64,000 bases of DNA from Paramoeba atlantica. Its lineage: Eukaryota; Discosea. A program made the translations under genes and the position numbers. Positions 19,001-26,817 of the stretch are shown here, in pieces. The notes under the pieces are model-generated. The model was not told the origin of the DNA. It worked only from the letters and a program-made list of their open reading frames with translations, and did no database searches. Positions within the stretch are counted from its first letter, which is position 1, and each line of letters opens with the position of its first letter. The stretch spans positions 496,001 through 560,000 of the forward strand of contig CDRNVI010000029.1 of assembly GCA_977017575.1 (NCBI GenBank), read 5' to 3'.

Positions 19001-20497
19001 GGTAAAGCGTTGTGTATATGTAGAATATCGAAAGATGTTGATCTAGGAGGTCATTTGCCACTTCGCAAAAGAGAAACTCATGACGCAACACCTATACAAA
19101 TCGTCACCGACGTCTCCAAATCATTTATTTATGTTTTAGAATCTTGCAGGTCCGTTTCCAACGAAAGACAAAATGATCCGTCATGTGATGATAAAAAAGT
19201 AGATTTCGAAGAAAGTTCAAACAGTGAGTGCAAGCTTGAAAGTCCAACACTTCCCTCTATATCTCACAGAGTGTCTACATATAGGTTTCCTAGTCTTGCT
19301 TTTTGCGATGCCTTCGCACTTGAAGAAAGAGAAATTTGTCTTGGTATGAAAATGTGGAAATATTCAGCAAAGGACTCAGCGAGTTTTCTTGTGCTAGGAA
19401 CGGCTCAACCGCATGATGAAGAAACTCCTTGTCGCGGAGGCATATATTTATTGGGCTCACAGAGGAATAAAACTACCACTCGAAATCACTCACAGCTACA
19501 AGGGAGGCATTGGCTTGCTCGTTTCAGTGATAAAGGCGAGAAACTGGATACTTCGACAGTATTTACAGAAAAAGAAAGTGCTTGTTCATTGAGGCCAGTG
19601 CAATTCCACGCTATGAAAGGTCCTGTGACAGCCGTTACTACATGTAAAGAACGGCTCGTTGTGACGTGTGGGGCCAAAATAATGTTTTACCTGTACGATA
19701 AGACCGTAAATCGTTTAATTAACGTGGGATTTCACAACGCACACACATACGTGGCGTCCTTAGCTTCCTTTAAAGAATATTTCGCTGTGGCTGATCTGCA
19801 CCACTCCCTGGCAATTTGCAAGTACGATGCTCTGCAACGCACAAGTCACATTCTTGCAAGGGATATCAGCGGTAAAGATCTCACGTCATGTGAATTTCTT
19901 TACGACGGGGTGCACCAGAAACTATTGGTAGCCGCATCCGATGTTAATGGGACTCTCGGCATATATGGGTACGACCCGGTGGCTAGAAAATCCAGAAACC
20001 TTTTGCGTCTCCAAAATAACTTTCGTGTTCCGGGCTTTGTAACGAGATTACAACGCATAAACCTTCCCCATGAAAGTGTTTCTGTGAAGCACGCTAAAAC
20101 AAACGATTTACTGCATGGAGTTTCAAGCAACCAATCCTCCATTTTTTGTCCTTCCCGATCGTGTGCTCTTCTGTACAGTACATCTACTGGCGCTTTAGGT
20201 ATTGTATGGCCACTCGAGAACAGCAAAGAGCGTCGTTCACTGCTCTGGTTAAATGCTATTCTTAAGGAATACATATCGAACCCATATGCGGGTAATCAAA
20301 GCATTAAACCTAATCATAGTGATCGTAGACACTCTAGCACACGCTGTATACTCAATTGCAATGAGATTTCAGCTGCGTTCATCGATAAGGTAGACTTGAT
20401 CACACAGCAGCGACTCTCACATAAAATAGGTATAGATCTGAGTGCACTGGTTAACGTTTTGCGAAGAATCCGTCAAGCATTTCATATATTTACGTGA
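16040..20497 (+). CDS. CPSF1: CPSF160-like cleavage and polyadenylation factor subunit 1
   Basis: This is a 1485-residue protein; the frame opens with a TTG but the ATG is at 16040. Length and composition fit the three-propeller CPSF-A/DDB1 superfamily. The C-terminal part reads like CPSF160: KGPVTAVTTCKERLVVTCG, then ASLASFKEYFAVADLHHSL, the TLGIYGYDP strand, and a final helical segment after DKVDLITQQ that ends in an ARM-like helix pair. CPSF160 is the scaffold that recognises pre-mRNA for 3'-end cleavage, and in kinetoplastids it also couples polyadenylation to downstream trans-splicing. DDB1 and SF3B3 are the alternatives; the residues after the third propeller favour CPSF160. The canonical poly(A) polymerase lies 26 kb downstream. 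Confidence 0.85.
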   Translation: MELVYSEFFPSSAVQQVVVGKFLCHDVSNVLLLFCDRIEIYVIGDFNGEKPKFVLSEHFSEKLTGVVTLHHPTGLDAIALCMDHCRVCICAYNTTYAAQSWVSRTPRDIEETDSDVETGAEENFFALENNFRVIAVFVLKCEEINKIHCKMLVDETSTFVLVMLNKQWLYIIPIQCFRIDGTNLQNESEKQAACTSILPGFFFNPEENQFLALKDDLSFGKSDAAAYTRKLQPIGCTTIDLASLSPPLLNIRDICLLQGYGDATFLILHEPEQSWVGRLKLKSAQRGNVESKTLSCIATLLCYDCRTHVLSVAWRISSLPYNSQYLFPVLGSTSYPMGSALCVAPNCIMHLTIQGCSYAICTNSYGVDEFKGRETDLYVDTAPTGTNLHKTKNALLANCSLVMLSHDRGILATATGELHVLDLRWKDGIVCEIVYSEEIGVLDVSSGRVFSYSTHGISSEVKGMRLPKPSSMVYLPGMKTAVHASLTGNTSILDLSLVTNVPISELTRSIFQATLCESLSPISSFDVLSTAEADFLRNKQVNKTVSRECLERGSMNYNQCLRSTSIVVTGGEQPRGVIGLLTKSVHTEHCTSFTTPSIENAIRYVGEVLLQYDELACLKETNNLRNNFMKNSMNGSMRHPTAVLVSDDTKTSTLLISQEDIIDISNDVAFSKEPTLLAYCINTETVYGTLQITKSQVRVHALDCTASPISTWDISNVVTSPVDQLDIMKGFCLLTEKRKHSLVSSNRTDSLVTILLYTSENGLVVLDLLPDLRIEFTTSISHCPVPHTCIAQCGPKILIGVEPRTFKCYVWWIDVSSGELYFAPACFRLPGRQDYAREAQSFSDEMLEVSATDSILCIRLLFLNRLLVYQLTCDVAGIPIFCHAIDTTTNLTWKTDSVVSNRLLYPLFDYSVSQNVREKSFCGIFVSGMQPMWLVQDPFTGRCFAHPQSVPNASHEITTMTYLRNCVCHENNAEVPGHQSDYFCTSMGKALCICRISKDVDLGGHLPLRKRETHDATPIQIVTDVSKSFIYVLESCRSVSNERQNDPSCDDKKVDFEESSNSECKLESPTLPSISHRVSTYRFPSLAFCDAFALEEREICLGMKMWKYSAKDSASFLVLGTAQPHDEETPCRGGIYLLGSQRNKTTTRNHSQLQGRHWLARFSDKGEKLDTSTVFTEKESACSLRPVQFHAMKGPVTAVTTCKERLVVTCGAKIMFYLYDKTVNRLINVGFHNAHTYVASLASFKEYFAVADLHHSLAICKYDALQRTSHILARDISGKDLTSCEFLYDGVHQKLLVAASDVNGTLGIYGYDPVARKSRNLLRLQNNFRVPGFVTRLQRINLPHESVSVKHAKTNDLLHGVSSNQSSIFCPSRSCALLYSTSTGALGIVWPLENSKERRSLLWLNAILKEYISNPYAGNQSIKPNHSDRRHSSTRCILNCNEISAAFIDKVDLITQQRLSHKIGIDLSALVNVLRRIRQAFHIFT

Positions 20498-20686
20498 AGT
20501 ACTACTTTGTCACAATTTCTTGGTCTCTAATTTTGAATCAAACCTATCGAATTCAATATTTAATGCGTTTTTCAGTGCTTTCGTTGTAAGTTGCCTCGTT
20601 GGATTGAAGAGTGGCCGACATAGCTTTTTTTTGACCGTTTGTATTTTTAAGTTATGTTGAAGCGTAAATAGAACTCGGAGACTAGT
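20498..20686. other. Short intergenic spacer
   Basis: Spacer of about 190 bases with T-rich tracts (for example around 20625-20640) that could serve as an acceptor tract for the next gene. Confidence 0.4.
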
Positions 20687-22354
20687 ATGGCGTCGTTGTT
20701 CCCGTACGACAGCGATGATGATTTCCCTTATCAAGCGGACGATGCGAAATCCTTATTATCGCCGGACGTCTCATTAACTTCTTGCACCTCGTATCCACAG
20801 ATGTATGCGAAGGGTGCGGTTGTGAATCTCACGCCGACACCTTGTGATGATTTAGTTAGTAGTCTTCCTTTCAGACAGGATTTGGTGCAGAATTCTGTGC
20901 AACTTGGTACAAAGAAAGTTCTTTCCGATAAGAAAGCTTCATTGCACTCCAAAACGAAACTTCAACAAAATTTTGCGAATGCCCCGCTTTCGACACCGAG
21001 GCTTTCCGTTTCAAAACTAGACACTTCCTTGCCCGAATTTCCCATTCGGATAGATCCTCTCAGAGCAGACGAAAAGCCCCGAATCGCAGACATTGAACCC
21101 GTTAGGGATGCGCTGCCTCCTTTTTCCACTCAACCGACATCATTTTCCCCTCCCAAGCCCAGTCGCACCATTTTTCATTTTCCCCATCACGCACCGAGTA
21201 GCAGAAAACCTTCTTGGTTCAGCAACAACACGACACGCCATTTCAATCAAACCGTTTCCTCGCGCTACCCCGCGCTTCCCCAGCACGAAATGTACGCCTT
21301 TCGAAACACCCATCTCGGAGGCGTCACGGTGTTACGGTGGGTTCCCTCCGTCCGCTCCCCCCGGTACTTCCTATCCGCGGGGATGGATGGGCTGGTACGG
21401 CTGTGGGACTGTGAGTTCGAAGCTCACGAGCTCGGGCCCGTGGTGTCCTATCAAGGACATCAGAGAGGGATACGCGACGTGTGTACTTTGAGCACCGAAA
21501 AATTTATTAGCGCAAGTTTTGATGGGTATATCAGAGAGTGGGATGTGGAAAGTGGGACATCCTGTAGGGCGTATTCATTTTCTACGAGTCAAAATTCAGC
21601 ATCCCCGTCTTTATGTGATGGAGGTTTTCCCTCCTGTTTAGAAGTTCCGCGGCTTTCATATGGTAACAGTACAGCTACAAACTCAAACTATGTAGAGAGA
21701 AACGCTGGAGTAAACAATTGGGCGCCATTTGAGTCAAGTTCAACATCAAACCCGGGTGTCAGTGATTCCGTCTTTTTTAGTGGTCACTCCAAGGGAGCAA
21801 TACGCCAGTGGGATCGTAGATCTCATCGAGCAGTGTCTGTGTGGAAATATCACGGGGACTCTATTAATGATCTACTTTATTCCGCTCATAATAATATCAT
21901 GATCAGCTGTAGTGACGATAAGACACTCCGTTGTCTTGACGGGAGAATGCCAAAGCAATACAAGTGCGTCGCTGCATCACACATGAATGTGATTATGAAC
22001 TTGAGTAGAGTTTCTGAGGGCTCTATGAAAACAATATTTCTGGCACATTCAATGGACAATCAAATACTCACGTATTCGTGTACAGGTCAGACCTTGCGAC
22101 TTGAAGACTCGAAATCTTTCTCTGGTCATATCGTAGTAGGATACCGAATTGCTGCGCATTGTAGCCCAGATGCGAAATATATTTCATCCGGCGATAGCAC
22201 AGGAAATTTTTGGTTATGGGAGGCGAAGTCACACCGTGTTGTGCGAAAATTTATGGCCCATGGTGGGTGCGTTTTATGCACACATTTGTGGCATCCTTCT
22301 TTACCTTACCTTGTCACGGGCGCTTGGGATGGTGGTATTAAAATTTGGTATTAA
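20687..22354 (+). CDS. PRP17: Pre-mRNA splicing factor PRP17 (CDC40), WD40
   Basis: Prp17 is a second-step spliceosome factor. This 555-residue protein has a disordered, Ser/Pro-rich N-terminal ~200 residues and a C-terminal WD40 propeller. Diagnostic pieces are FRNTHLGGVTVLRW with LSAGMDGLVRLWD, YQGHQRGIRDV with FISASFDGYIREWDVESG, FSGHIVVGYRIAAHCSPDAK with SSGDSTGNFWLWE, and a final WHPSLPYLVTGAWDGGIKIW, all in the Prp17 order. In kinetoplastids it would serve mostly trans-splicing. The segment 21090-21470 is C-rich compared with the rest. A 13-bp tandem duplication spans the stop codon (see findings). Confidence 0.88.
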   Translation: MASLFPYDSDDDFPYQADDAKSLLSPDVSLTSCTSYPQMYAKGAVVNLTPTPCDDLVSSLPFRQDLVQNSVQLGTKKVLSDKKASLHSKTKLQQNFANAPLSTPRLSVSKLDTSLPEFPIRIDPLRADEKPRIADIEPVRDALPPFSTQPTSFSPPKPSRTIFHFPHHAPSSRKPSWFSNNTTRHFNQTVSSRYPALPQHEMYAFRNTHLGGVTVLRWVPSVRSPRYFLSAGMDGLVRLWDCEFEAHELGPVVSYQGHQRGIRDVCTLSTEKFISASFDGYIREWDVESGTSCRAYSFSTSQNSASPSLCDGGFPSCLEVPRLSYGNSTATNSNYVERNAGVNNWAPFESSSTSNPGVSDSVFFSGHSKGAIRQWDRRSHRAVSVWKYHGDSINDLLYSAHNNIMISCSDDKTLRCLDGRMPKQYKCVAASHMNVIMNLSRVSEGSMKTIFLAHSMDNQILTYSCTGQTLRLEDSKSFSGHIVVGYRIAAHCSPDAKYISSGDSTGNFWLWEAKSHRVVRKFMAHGGCVLCTHLWHPSLPYLVTGAWDGGIKIWY

Positions 22355-22361
22355 AATTTGG
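22336..22361. repeat. 13-bp tandem duplication across the PRP17 stop
   Basis: The sequence tattaaaatttgg occurs twice in a row (22336-22348 and 22349-22361). The TAA stop at 22352-22354 lies in the second copy. Confidence 0.9.
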
Positions 22362-22552
22362 GGTGAAAATTATCGTGCAATACATTCTATTATTGATTCT
22401 ATACATTTTCGTTCATTCTGGTGTATTCGAATTAGGTATTCGATTTAAATAGTATGCTTACAACGACGTTAATCGTAGAAAACCCCGAATTTATGCTGTA
22501 AATCTGCCAATAGAATACATGTTTCGCAAGTTTAGGTGATTTCATTACATAG

Positions 22553-23116
22553 ATGTTTGCGACTTTTTACTTTTCGGAAGGGCATCGCCGCTGGCTCTCG
22601 TTCGCTGTTTATTTCTGGATATGCATTGTGGTCATACCGTTAGGTACTGTGGGATTTGTCTTGATTCCTATTATGAGAGATCCTTGTCCAGATCTTCCTG
22701 AAAGTGCTTTTATTTACTGCTCTAAAGATGCCTGTCTATCAGCCATTTGGGTCATAATTGCGTGTGCGTGCTACATGGTCAGGGCTGTGATTTTGATCAT
22801 CGTTATATCACTGTTGCTTACGTCGCTGATAAAAATGGCGAATCTTTGTCATTTCGTTACAAAGAAATTCGTTCTTTTGCTGCACCTTTTTGTGTCCGTG
22901 AGCAGTATTATTGGCCTTGCAACTTACGTATTTACTTGTTCGTGTGGTTCCTCATGTGAACCATACTTGCTTCCGCGAAATGAACTAATCATTTCTATTC
23001 TTATACTTGCTTCATTCGATATTATTTTCTCGGCATTGTTGACGTTCATTTCCTCGAGTTTATTGAAAGATTCCGTCCTGTGTCGAAGCGAAACAAGAGC
23101 AAAGAAGGTCCCCTAA
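22553..23116 (+). CDS. Four-span membrane protein, unknown
   Basis: This 187-residue protein has four hydrophobic segments, at about residues 15-38, 63-92, 104-125 and 143-166. They have short loops, with Cys-rich extracytosolic loops (one contains DPCPDLPES, another FTCSCGSSCEP). The layout resembles tetraspan proteins (claudin/MARVEL-like), but no family motif is seen. A MITE begins only four bases after the stop codon, so the normal 3' UTR has been replaced or displaced. Confidence 0.7.
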   Translation: MFATFYFSEGHRRWLSFAVYFWICIVVIPLGTVGFVLIPIMRDPCPDLPESAFIYCSKDACLSAIWVIIACACYMVRAVILIIVISLLLTSLIKMANLCHFVTKKFVLLLHLFVSVSSIIGLATYVFTCSCGSSCEPYLLPRNELIISILILASFDIIFSALLTFISSSLLKDSVLCRSETRAKKVP

Positions 23117-23121
23117 GATTA

Positions 23122-23829
23122 CTACCGTATACACCCCCCCCGAGTAGTAGGACCCCGGCCAGGATTAGCCCCCCACCACCAGTAATACCCCCCAGTAACA
23201 AAGATTTGGCTCGGGAGGGTGGTTGGAGGGGGGAGGGGGTGTTGGGGAGGGTGGTGGTGGACGGGCGGGATGAGGGTGGCTGCTCAGGGGCGAATCGCGC
23301 AGTTGTGCGGTTGGCTGGGCGGAAAATCAACGCACTCACGAGCAAAAAAGGTCTTTGTTAAGCATAACCCCCAGTAACATGAATTTGGCCATTTTGGTTC
23401 AAAATAGATTCTTTTGCTGGGGGGCATACGGTAATAATATTTGTAATTTCTCTATCGTAGGCCAAATATATTCTGGGAGATACTACACCCCCGCCAAAAA
23501 GTATTGTAATTTGTTACCGTATACCCCCCCAGTAAGCGAATGGGTTTTGGGTCGAAATGGCCAAATCTCTCTTACTGGGGGGGTATGCTTTTTTGGTCAG
23601 GTTCCTCTTTTCTCCCAACTTTTTTGACTATTTTTTCTATTTTTCTGAAAACGTTTTAAAACGCTTCTTTGGGTTACCCCCAAGGTCCCCAACATGCAGT
23701 CACTCACCCCCTACCCCCTATACGCCTCCTATTGGGCTCCCAAGCAAAATCACTCTTACTGGGGGTCAGCCTAAAAAGGGTCAAATTTCTCTTACTGGGG
23801 GGTATCTTACTGGGGGGGGTACACGGTAG
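23122..23829. mobile_element. 708-bp MITE with TA target duplication
   Basis: The ends are inverted copies: CTACCGTATACACCCCCCC at 23122 and its complement with one substitution ending at 23829. Each is flanked by TA (23120-23121 and 23830-23831), as in Tc1/mariner-type non-autonomous elements. The interior has no coding signal. It contains at least six copies, in both orientations, of a motif like CCCCCAGTAAGAGAAATTTGG (near 23189, 23371, 23529, 23560, 23744 and 23782). A second internal copy of the outer motif, TACCGTATACCCCCCC, is at about 23517. The left part also has a T/G-rich strand with long G-runs. Confidence 0.8.
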
Positions 23830-24141
23830 TATGAAGTCTATGGAAACATAGCATGGCTCACACAGCACAAAGGCAGTACAATTGGAAGTACAATTTGGAA
23901 TTGGTAGTATTGACCACGAATTTTTGGTCGATACTAATGTAGAGGAAGAAGGAGGCGCAAGATTAAAAGCAGAAGGCTGGGCTTTCTTCCTTTTGCACAG
24001 GAAAGATTTGGGAGTCTAAGGAGTTGGGTTCAGGGTCAATGGTAGGCAGTATTGGAAGTAACTGGGAAGTATTGGAAAAGGGCAGTTAAAAAACTTGTTA
24101 ATTGTTTTGAACATCTATGTAATATTCGTGCTACACTGTGA
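23830..24141. other. Spacer with an imperfect hairpin
   Basis: No gene is supported. An inverted repeat at about 23900-23938 (ttggtagtattgacca pairing with tggtcgatactaa around a short A/T loop) could fold as a hairpin. Short repeats of gtacaatttgga and ggaagta-like words lie around it. Confidence 0.5.
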
Positions 24142-24747
24142 ATGCTGCAGGTATATAGGAAACTGTTGAAAAAGTCTGGAAAGCCCACTGAGCTTCCAGA
24201 ATACAAGTACGTGTACGCGCCTTGGGAAGGCGATGGCCCATCACAGGAGCAAATTGAGCGAGCGCGGCGTAAATTTCAAACAGCAGCATCTTGGAAGCCA
24301 CCCTACAAACCAATGACAGTCCCACATGTCCCAGATAATATGTACACCTTTGGCAAGGAGGGCATGACTGTCCCGATTGCTATCTTTAAAGGGCAGGAAG
24401 ACCCCGTCATTGGACCCGAGTGGACTTATCCTGGAATCTATGATATAAAAAAGTACGCAGCTGCGACCACAACAGAACAGCTTATCATGAAGGATCGAGA
24501 ACTGAGATCGCAGGGAGAGTCTCTTCCCTACTGGCAAAGACGCTCGTTGCGCGTTCGAACGAATAACATTAACTTCATGGCGGGCGTTAAAATTCGTAGG
24601 GTAAGGTACGGCGCGTGGAGACCATTCCAACGTGTAAAAGGAAAAAAGACTAAATCTAGAGCCGAAACAGCCGCCCAAAAAAAGGCTGAGGCAGCGGCCG
24701 CTGCAGAAAAACAAAAACTTGAAGCGAAAGACACAACGAAGAAATGA
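24142..24747 (+). CDS. Possible mitochondrial ribosomal protein mL54
   Basis: This 201-residue basic protein starts MLQVYRKLLKKSGK, which would suit mitochondrial import. The core reads IFKGQEDPVIGPEWTYPGIY, followed by a helix and the basic stretch YWQRRSLRVRTNNINF. The order (D-P-V, an acidic/aromatic YP motif, then a helix and an R-x-N-N segment) resembles the Ribosomal_L37/mL54 family of mitochondrial large subunits. The C-terminus is a Lys/Ala-rich extension (AAQKKAEAAAAAEKQK) typical of ribosomal proteins. The family call is by eye and weak; a generic mitoribosomal or RNA-binding role is safer. Confidence 0.45.
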   Translation: MLQVYRKLLKKSGKPTELPEYKYVYAPWEGDGPSQEQIERARRKFQTAASWKPPYKPMTVPHVPDNMYTFGKEGMTVPIAIFKGQEDPVIGPEWTYPGIYDIKKYAAATTTEQLIMKDRELRSQGESLPYWQRRSLRVRTNNINFMAGVKIRRVRYGAWRPFQRVKGKKTKSRAETAAQKKAEAAAAAEKQKLEAKDTTKK

Positions 24748-25578
24748 TAGTAAGTTGAATCAGTTGGGAAACTAGAATGTTATATTGTTTGTTAGAAGAA
24801 CAAGAACGAACAGAGTTGTTTGTTGGTAAGAAACTCCCTCCACGAAGTATATTACCATTATTTTATATTCGCATTTGATTATGCTACGCGTTCTTTTGGA
24901 CTACCCGTCCTATCGTAGGAAGGTTCAGCAAGGTGTAGTAGGGCTATCTGGTAGTGACCAGCTACGCAAACCACATAAGGTTGGCAAAGGGCTACTTTCT
25001 TCAGAAACTAAGTTGCAGCAACTTGTCCGGAACATTAGCAATCCGGACCATTCTTGGAGAGCGGAAAATGATGTTTGCTTGTGGTCTGGTGTAGTTTGCG
25101 ATCCCTACAATGTAGTTGTGAAACTTTCATGGGATTTCTATGGGTTGTCTGGTACTCTTGATTTTAATTATTTCCCCGAAACCATTAAACTGGTGTATCT
25201 GGATGGAAACAATTTTGTCGGTAATGTAGATCTTCAATTTCTTCCTGGAGTTTTGGAGCATTTGGATAAAGATACAGTTTCTGTACCTTGTTGGTACATT
25301 TTCCCTTTAGTTCATCTTTTCTTTCCCCGGCATAATCTTACTGTTTTATATGCCCGTTGCCGGCCGGCACTAAGGCCGAAACTGTCCCTCTTTCTCGGCG
25401 AAGTAGGGGACACGCTTCCACCCCATCACCCCTCCCCGGCTCACTCCTTGAGTGGGTTTTCTTCCCTCCCCGGCTTTCTTCCCTTCGCGCCCTTTTCTTC
25501 CCGGGGAGCCATGCGCCATGGTGGCCTCCCTTGAGGACCACTGGGCGTGGCTCTGCCTCGTCTTATCGCGAGGCAGCG

Positions 25579-25731
25579 GTCGGTTGCAGTGCGCCCCTCC
25601 GGCTGCGTAAAGAGATGGTGAGTTGCTTGGACCACCTCTTCCGACTGGGACCGAGTCGGTTGCAGTGCGCCCCTCCGGCTGCGTAAAGAGAGGGCGAGTT
25701 GCCTGGACCCCCTCTACCGACAGAGTCCGAG
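25579..25731. repeat. 76-bp tandem repeat, two copies
   Basis: Units begin gtcggttgcagtgcgcccct at 25579 and 25655. The first 38 bases are identical; the second half differs at several positions. Confidence 0.9.
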
Positions 25732-25738
25732 CTAAACC

Positions 25739-25799
25739 CCCTTGGTGCGACATCCGTCAATACGGATTGTGCCGATGATATCGGCTGTCGCATCAAGGG
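25739..25799. other. Y-shaped (three-way junction) inverted repeat
   Basis: CCCTTGGTGCGACA (25739-25752) pairs with TGTCGCATCAAGGG (25786-25799), with one G-T wobble. It encloses two perfect hairpins: ATCCGT/ACGGAT (25752-25757 with 25762-25767) and GCCGAT/ATCGGC (25771-25776 with 25780-25785). Nearly every base is paired, which is very unlikely by chance. Confidence 0.85.
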
Positions 25800-26075
25800 C
25801 TGTATCTCTGCGCCAACGAGCGCATGAACATCAAAATTTCACATAATCGATTCACCGGCACTCCTGAGCTACGGTACCTTCCAGAGAACTTGATACACTT
25901 GCATTTTGCAGGGAATTGTTTTAAGGGGTACATAGATCTGAGCTGCTTGCCAAGAACGCTTGTCTCGCTTATGATTTATAACAATCCTGAGCTCAAGGGA
26001 GAACTTGTGCTATCTAAACTTCCACTTAGCTTAGTTTACAAGAAATGGCATGGCACCGAAATCACGTGCATATAG

Positions 26076-26817
26076 GATAGGATGTAAGAACGACAGTGTT
26101 TATTTACTTTTGAAGTAAAAATTATATTATAAAAATTATGTTATTAAAATTATATTATTGGTCTAATCTCCCATTTTTTTCCCAAATGTTTTTTGAAGTT
26201 TTGAAGGGCACTCCAAATACTAAAATTAGTTACTTGGATTTCATCTGCCCATCTTCTGAGGCTGAAATATGGACCATTCGTGCTTTCCATTTCCCATTTC
26301 GCTCGTTCATGTATTGTCCATACAGTATCGATACTCCACCGAACTCTATAAGTGTGTCACACCTTTTGCCAACCTGGTGTGGCACAATTTGAGCCCTAGA
26401 ATTTGAGTCCTTGTTTTCTATAAATGTCCCCGAATGTCTCGGTGTAAATAAGTCAAAGTCTTCTCTTTCGTCAATACCAATCTAGTAGGATTGTAAAATC
26501 ACTGAACTCGAAAAAACGTTGAAGTATTTTTTTTTTGAAACAAATTTGGGAGATTCCACCAAACATTTTCGTAAGTCAAAAGACTTGGTCAAAAGTACTT
26601 TACTATGGGGAAATACATTATGGGATTATGATTTTTTGTTTCACTGGATTCGACTAAATCGTTCGCTGTTTCATCCCTGATAAACAACCATCGTGAACTG
26701 TCAGGAAAAAGTTTCCATACGTTTTTGTTGGTTCGACGTTCTTTATCAGATGCAGTTATTTTCTACAGTAGGATGCAGTCTACAATTTACATTATTGTTG
26801 ATTCTTTTCAGTTCAAG
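26076..26817. other. AT-rich spacer
   Basis: No gene is supported. Imperfect repeats of ttataaaaattat lie at 26115-26160. A pyrimidine tract precedes the next gene. Confidence 0.45.
26797..26811 (+). promoter_or_regulatory. Putative trans-splice acceptor deciding the NFU start
   Basis: GTTGATTCTTTTCAG ends at 26811, six bases before the ATG at 26818. Upstream in-frame codons (ATG 26773, TTG 26725) would be removed from an mRNA spliced here, so 26818 is taken as the start. Confidence 0.55.

Larger units (their letters stand above)
25267..25836. mobile_element. GC-rich structured insertion in the LRR gene
   Basis: About 570 bases interrupt one LRR unit; the exact ends are uncertain by several bases. 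The outer ~80 bases on the left are AT-rich, while 25350-25800 is much more GC-rich than the host DNA. The insert has no coding signal. It contains a hairpin at 25553-25576 (8-bp perfect stem), two 76-bp tandem units (25579-25731) and a Y-shaped fold at 25739-25799. There is no GT-AG boundary that restores the frame. A short structured retroposon or transcribed structural RNA element is the best guess. Confidence 0.5.
24881..26075 (+). pseudogene. Leucine-rich-repeat protein gene split by an insertion
   Basis: The first ATG is 24881. The N-terminal region has a plant/kinetoplastid-type LRR cap (SWRAENDVCLWSGVVCDP) and repeats such as LSGTLDFNYFPETIKLVYLDGN and NNFVGNVDLQFLPGVLEHL. The reading then breaks near 25266. 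Repeats resume in frame at about 25836 (ISHNRFTGTPELRYLPENL), continue with two more repeats, and stop at 26075. Lining up the repeats shows that about 570 bases are inserted inside one 24-residue repeat. LRRs of this kind occur in kinetoplastid surface antigens. There is no signal peptide, and the first 60 residues look atypical. Unless the insert is removed from the RNA, the gene is broken. Confidence 0.75.

Noticed and set aside
26138-26392. Open frame downstream of the LRR gene as a further LRR piece
   Set aside because: It has no LRR periodicity; the residues look like translated AT-rich spacer.
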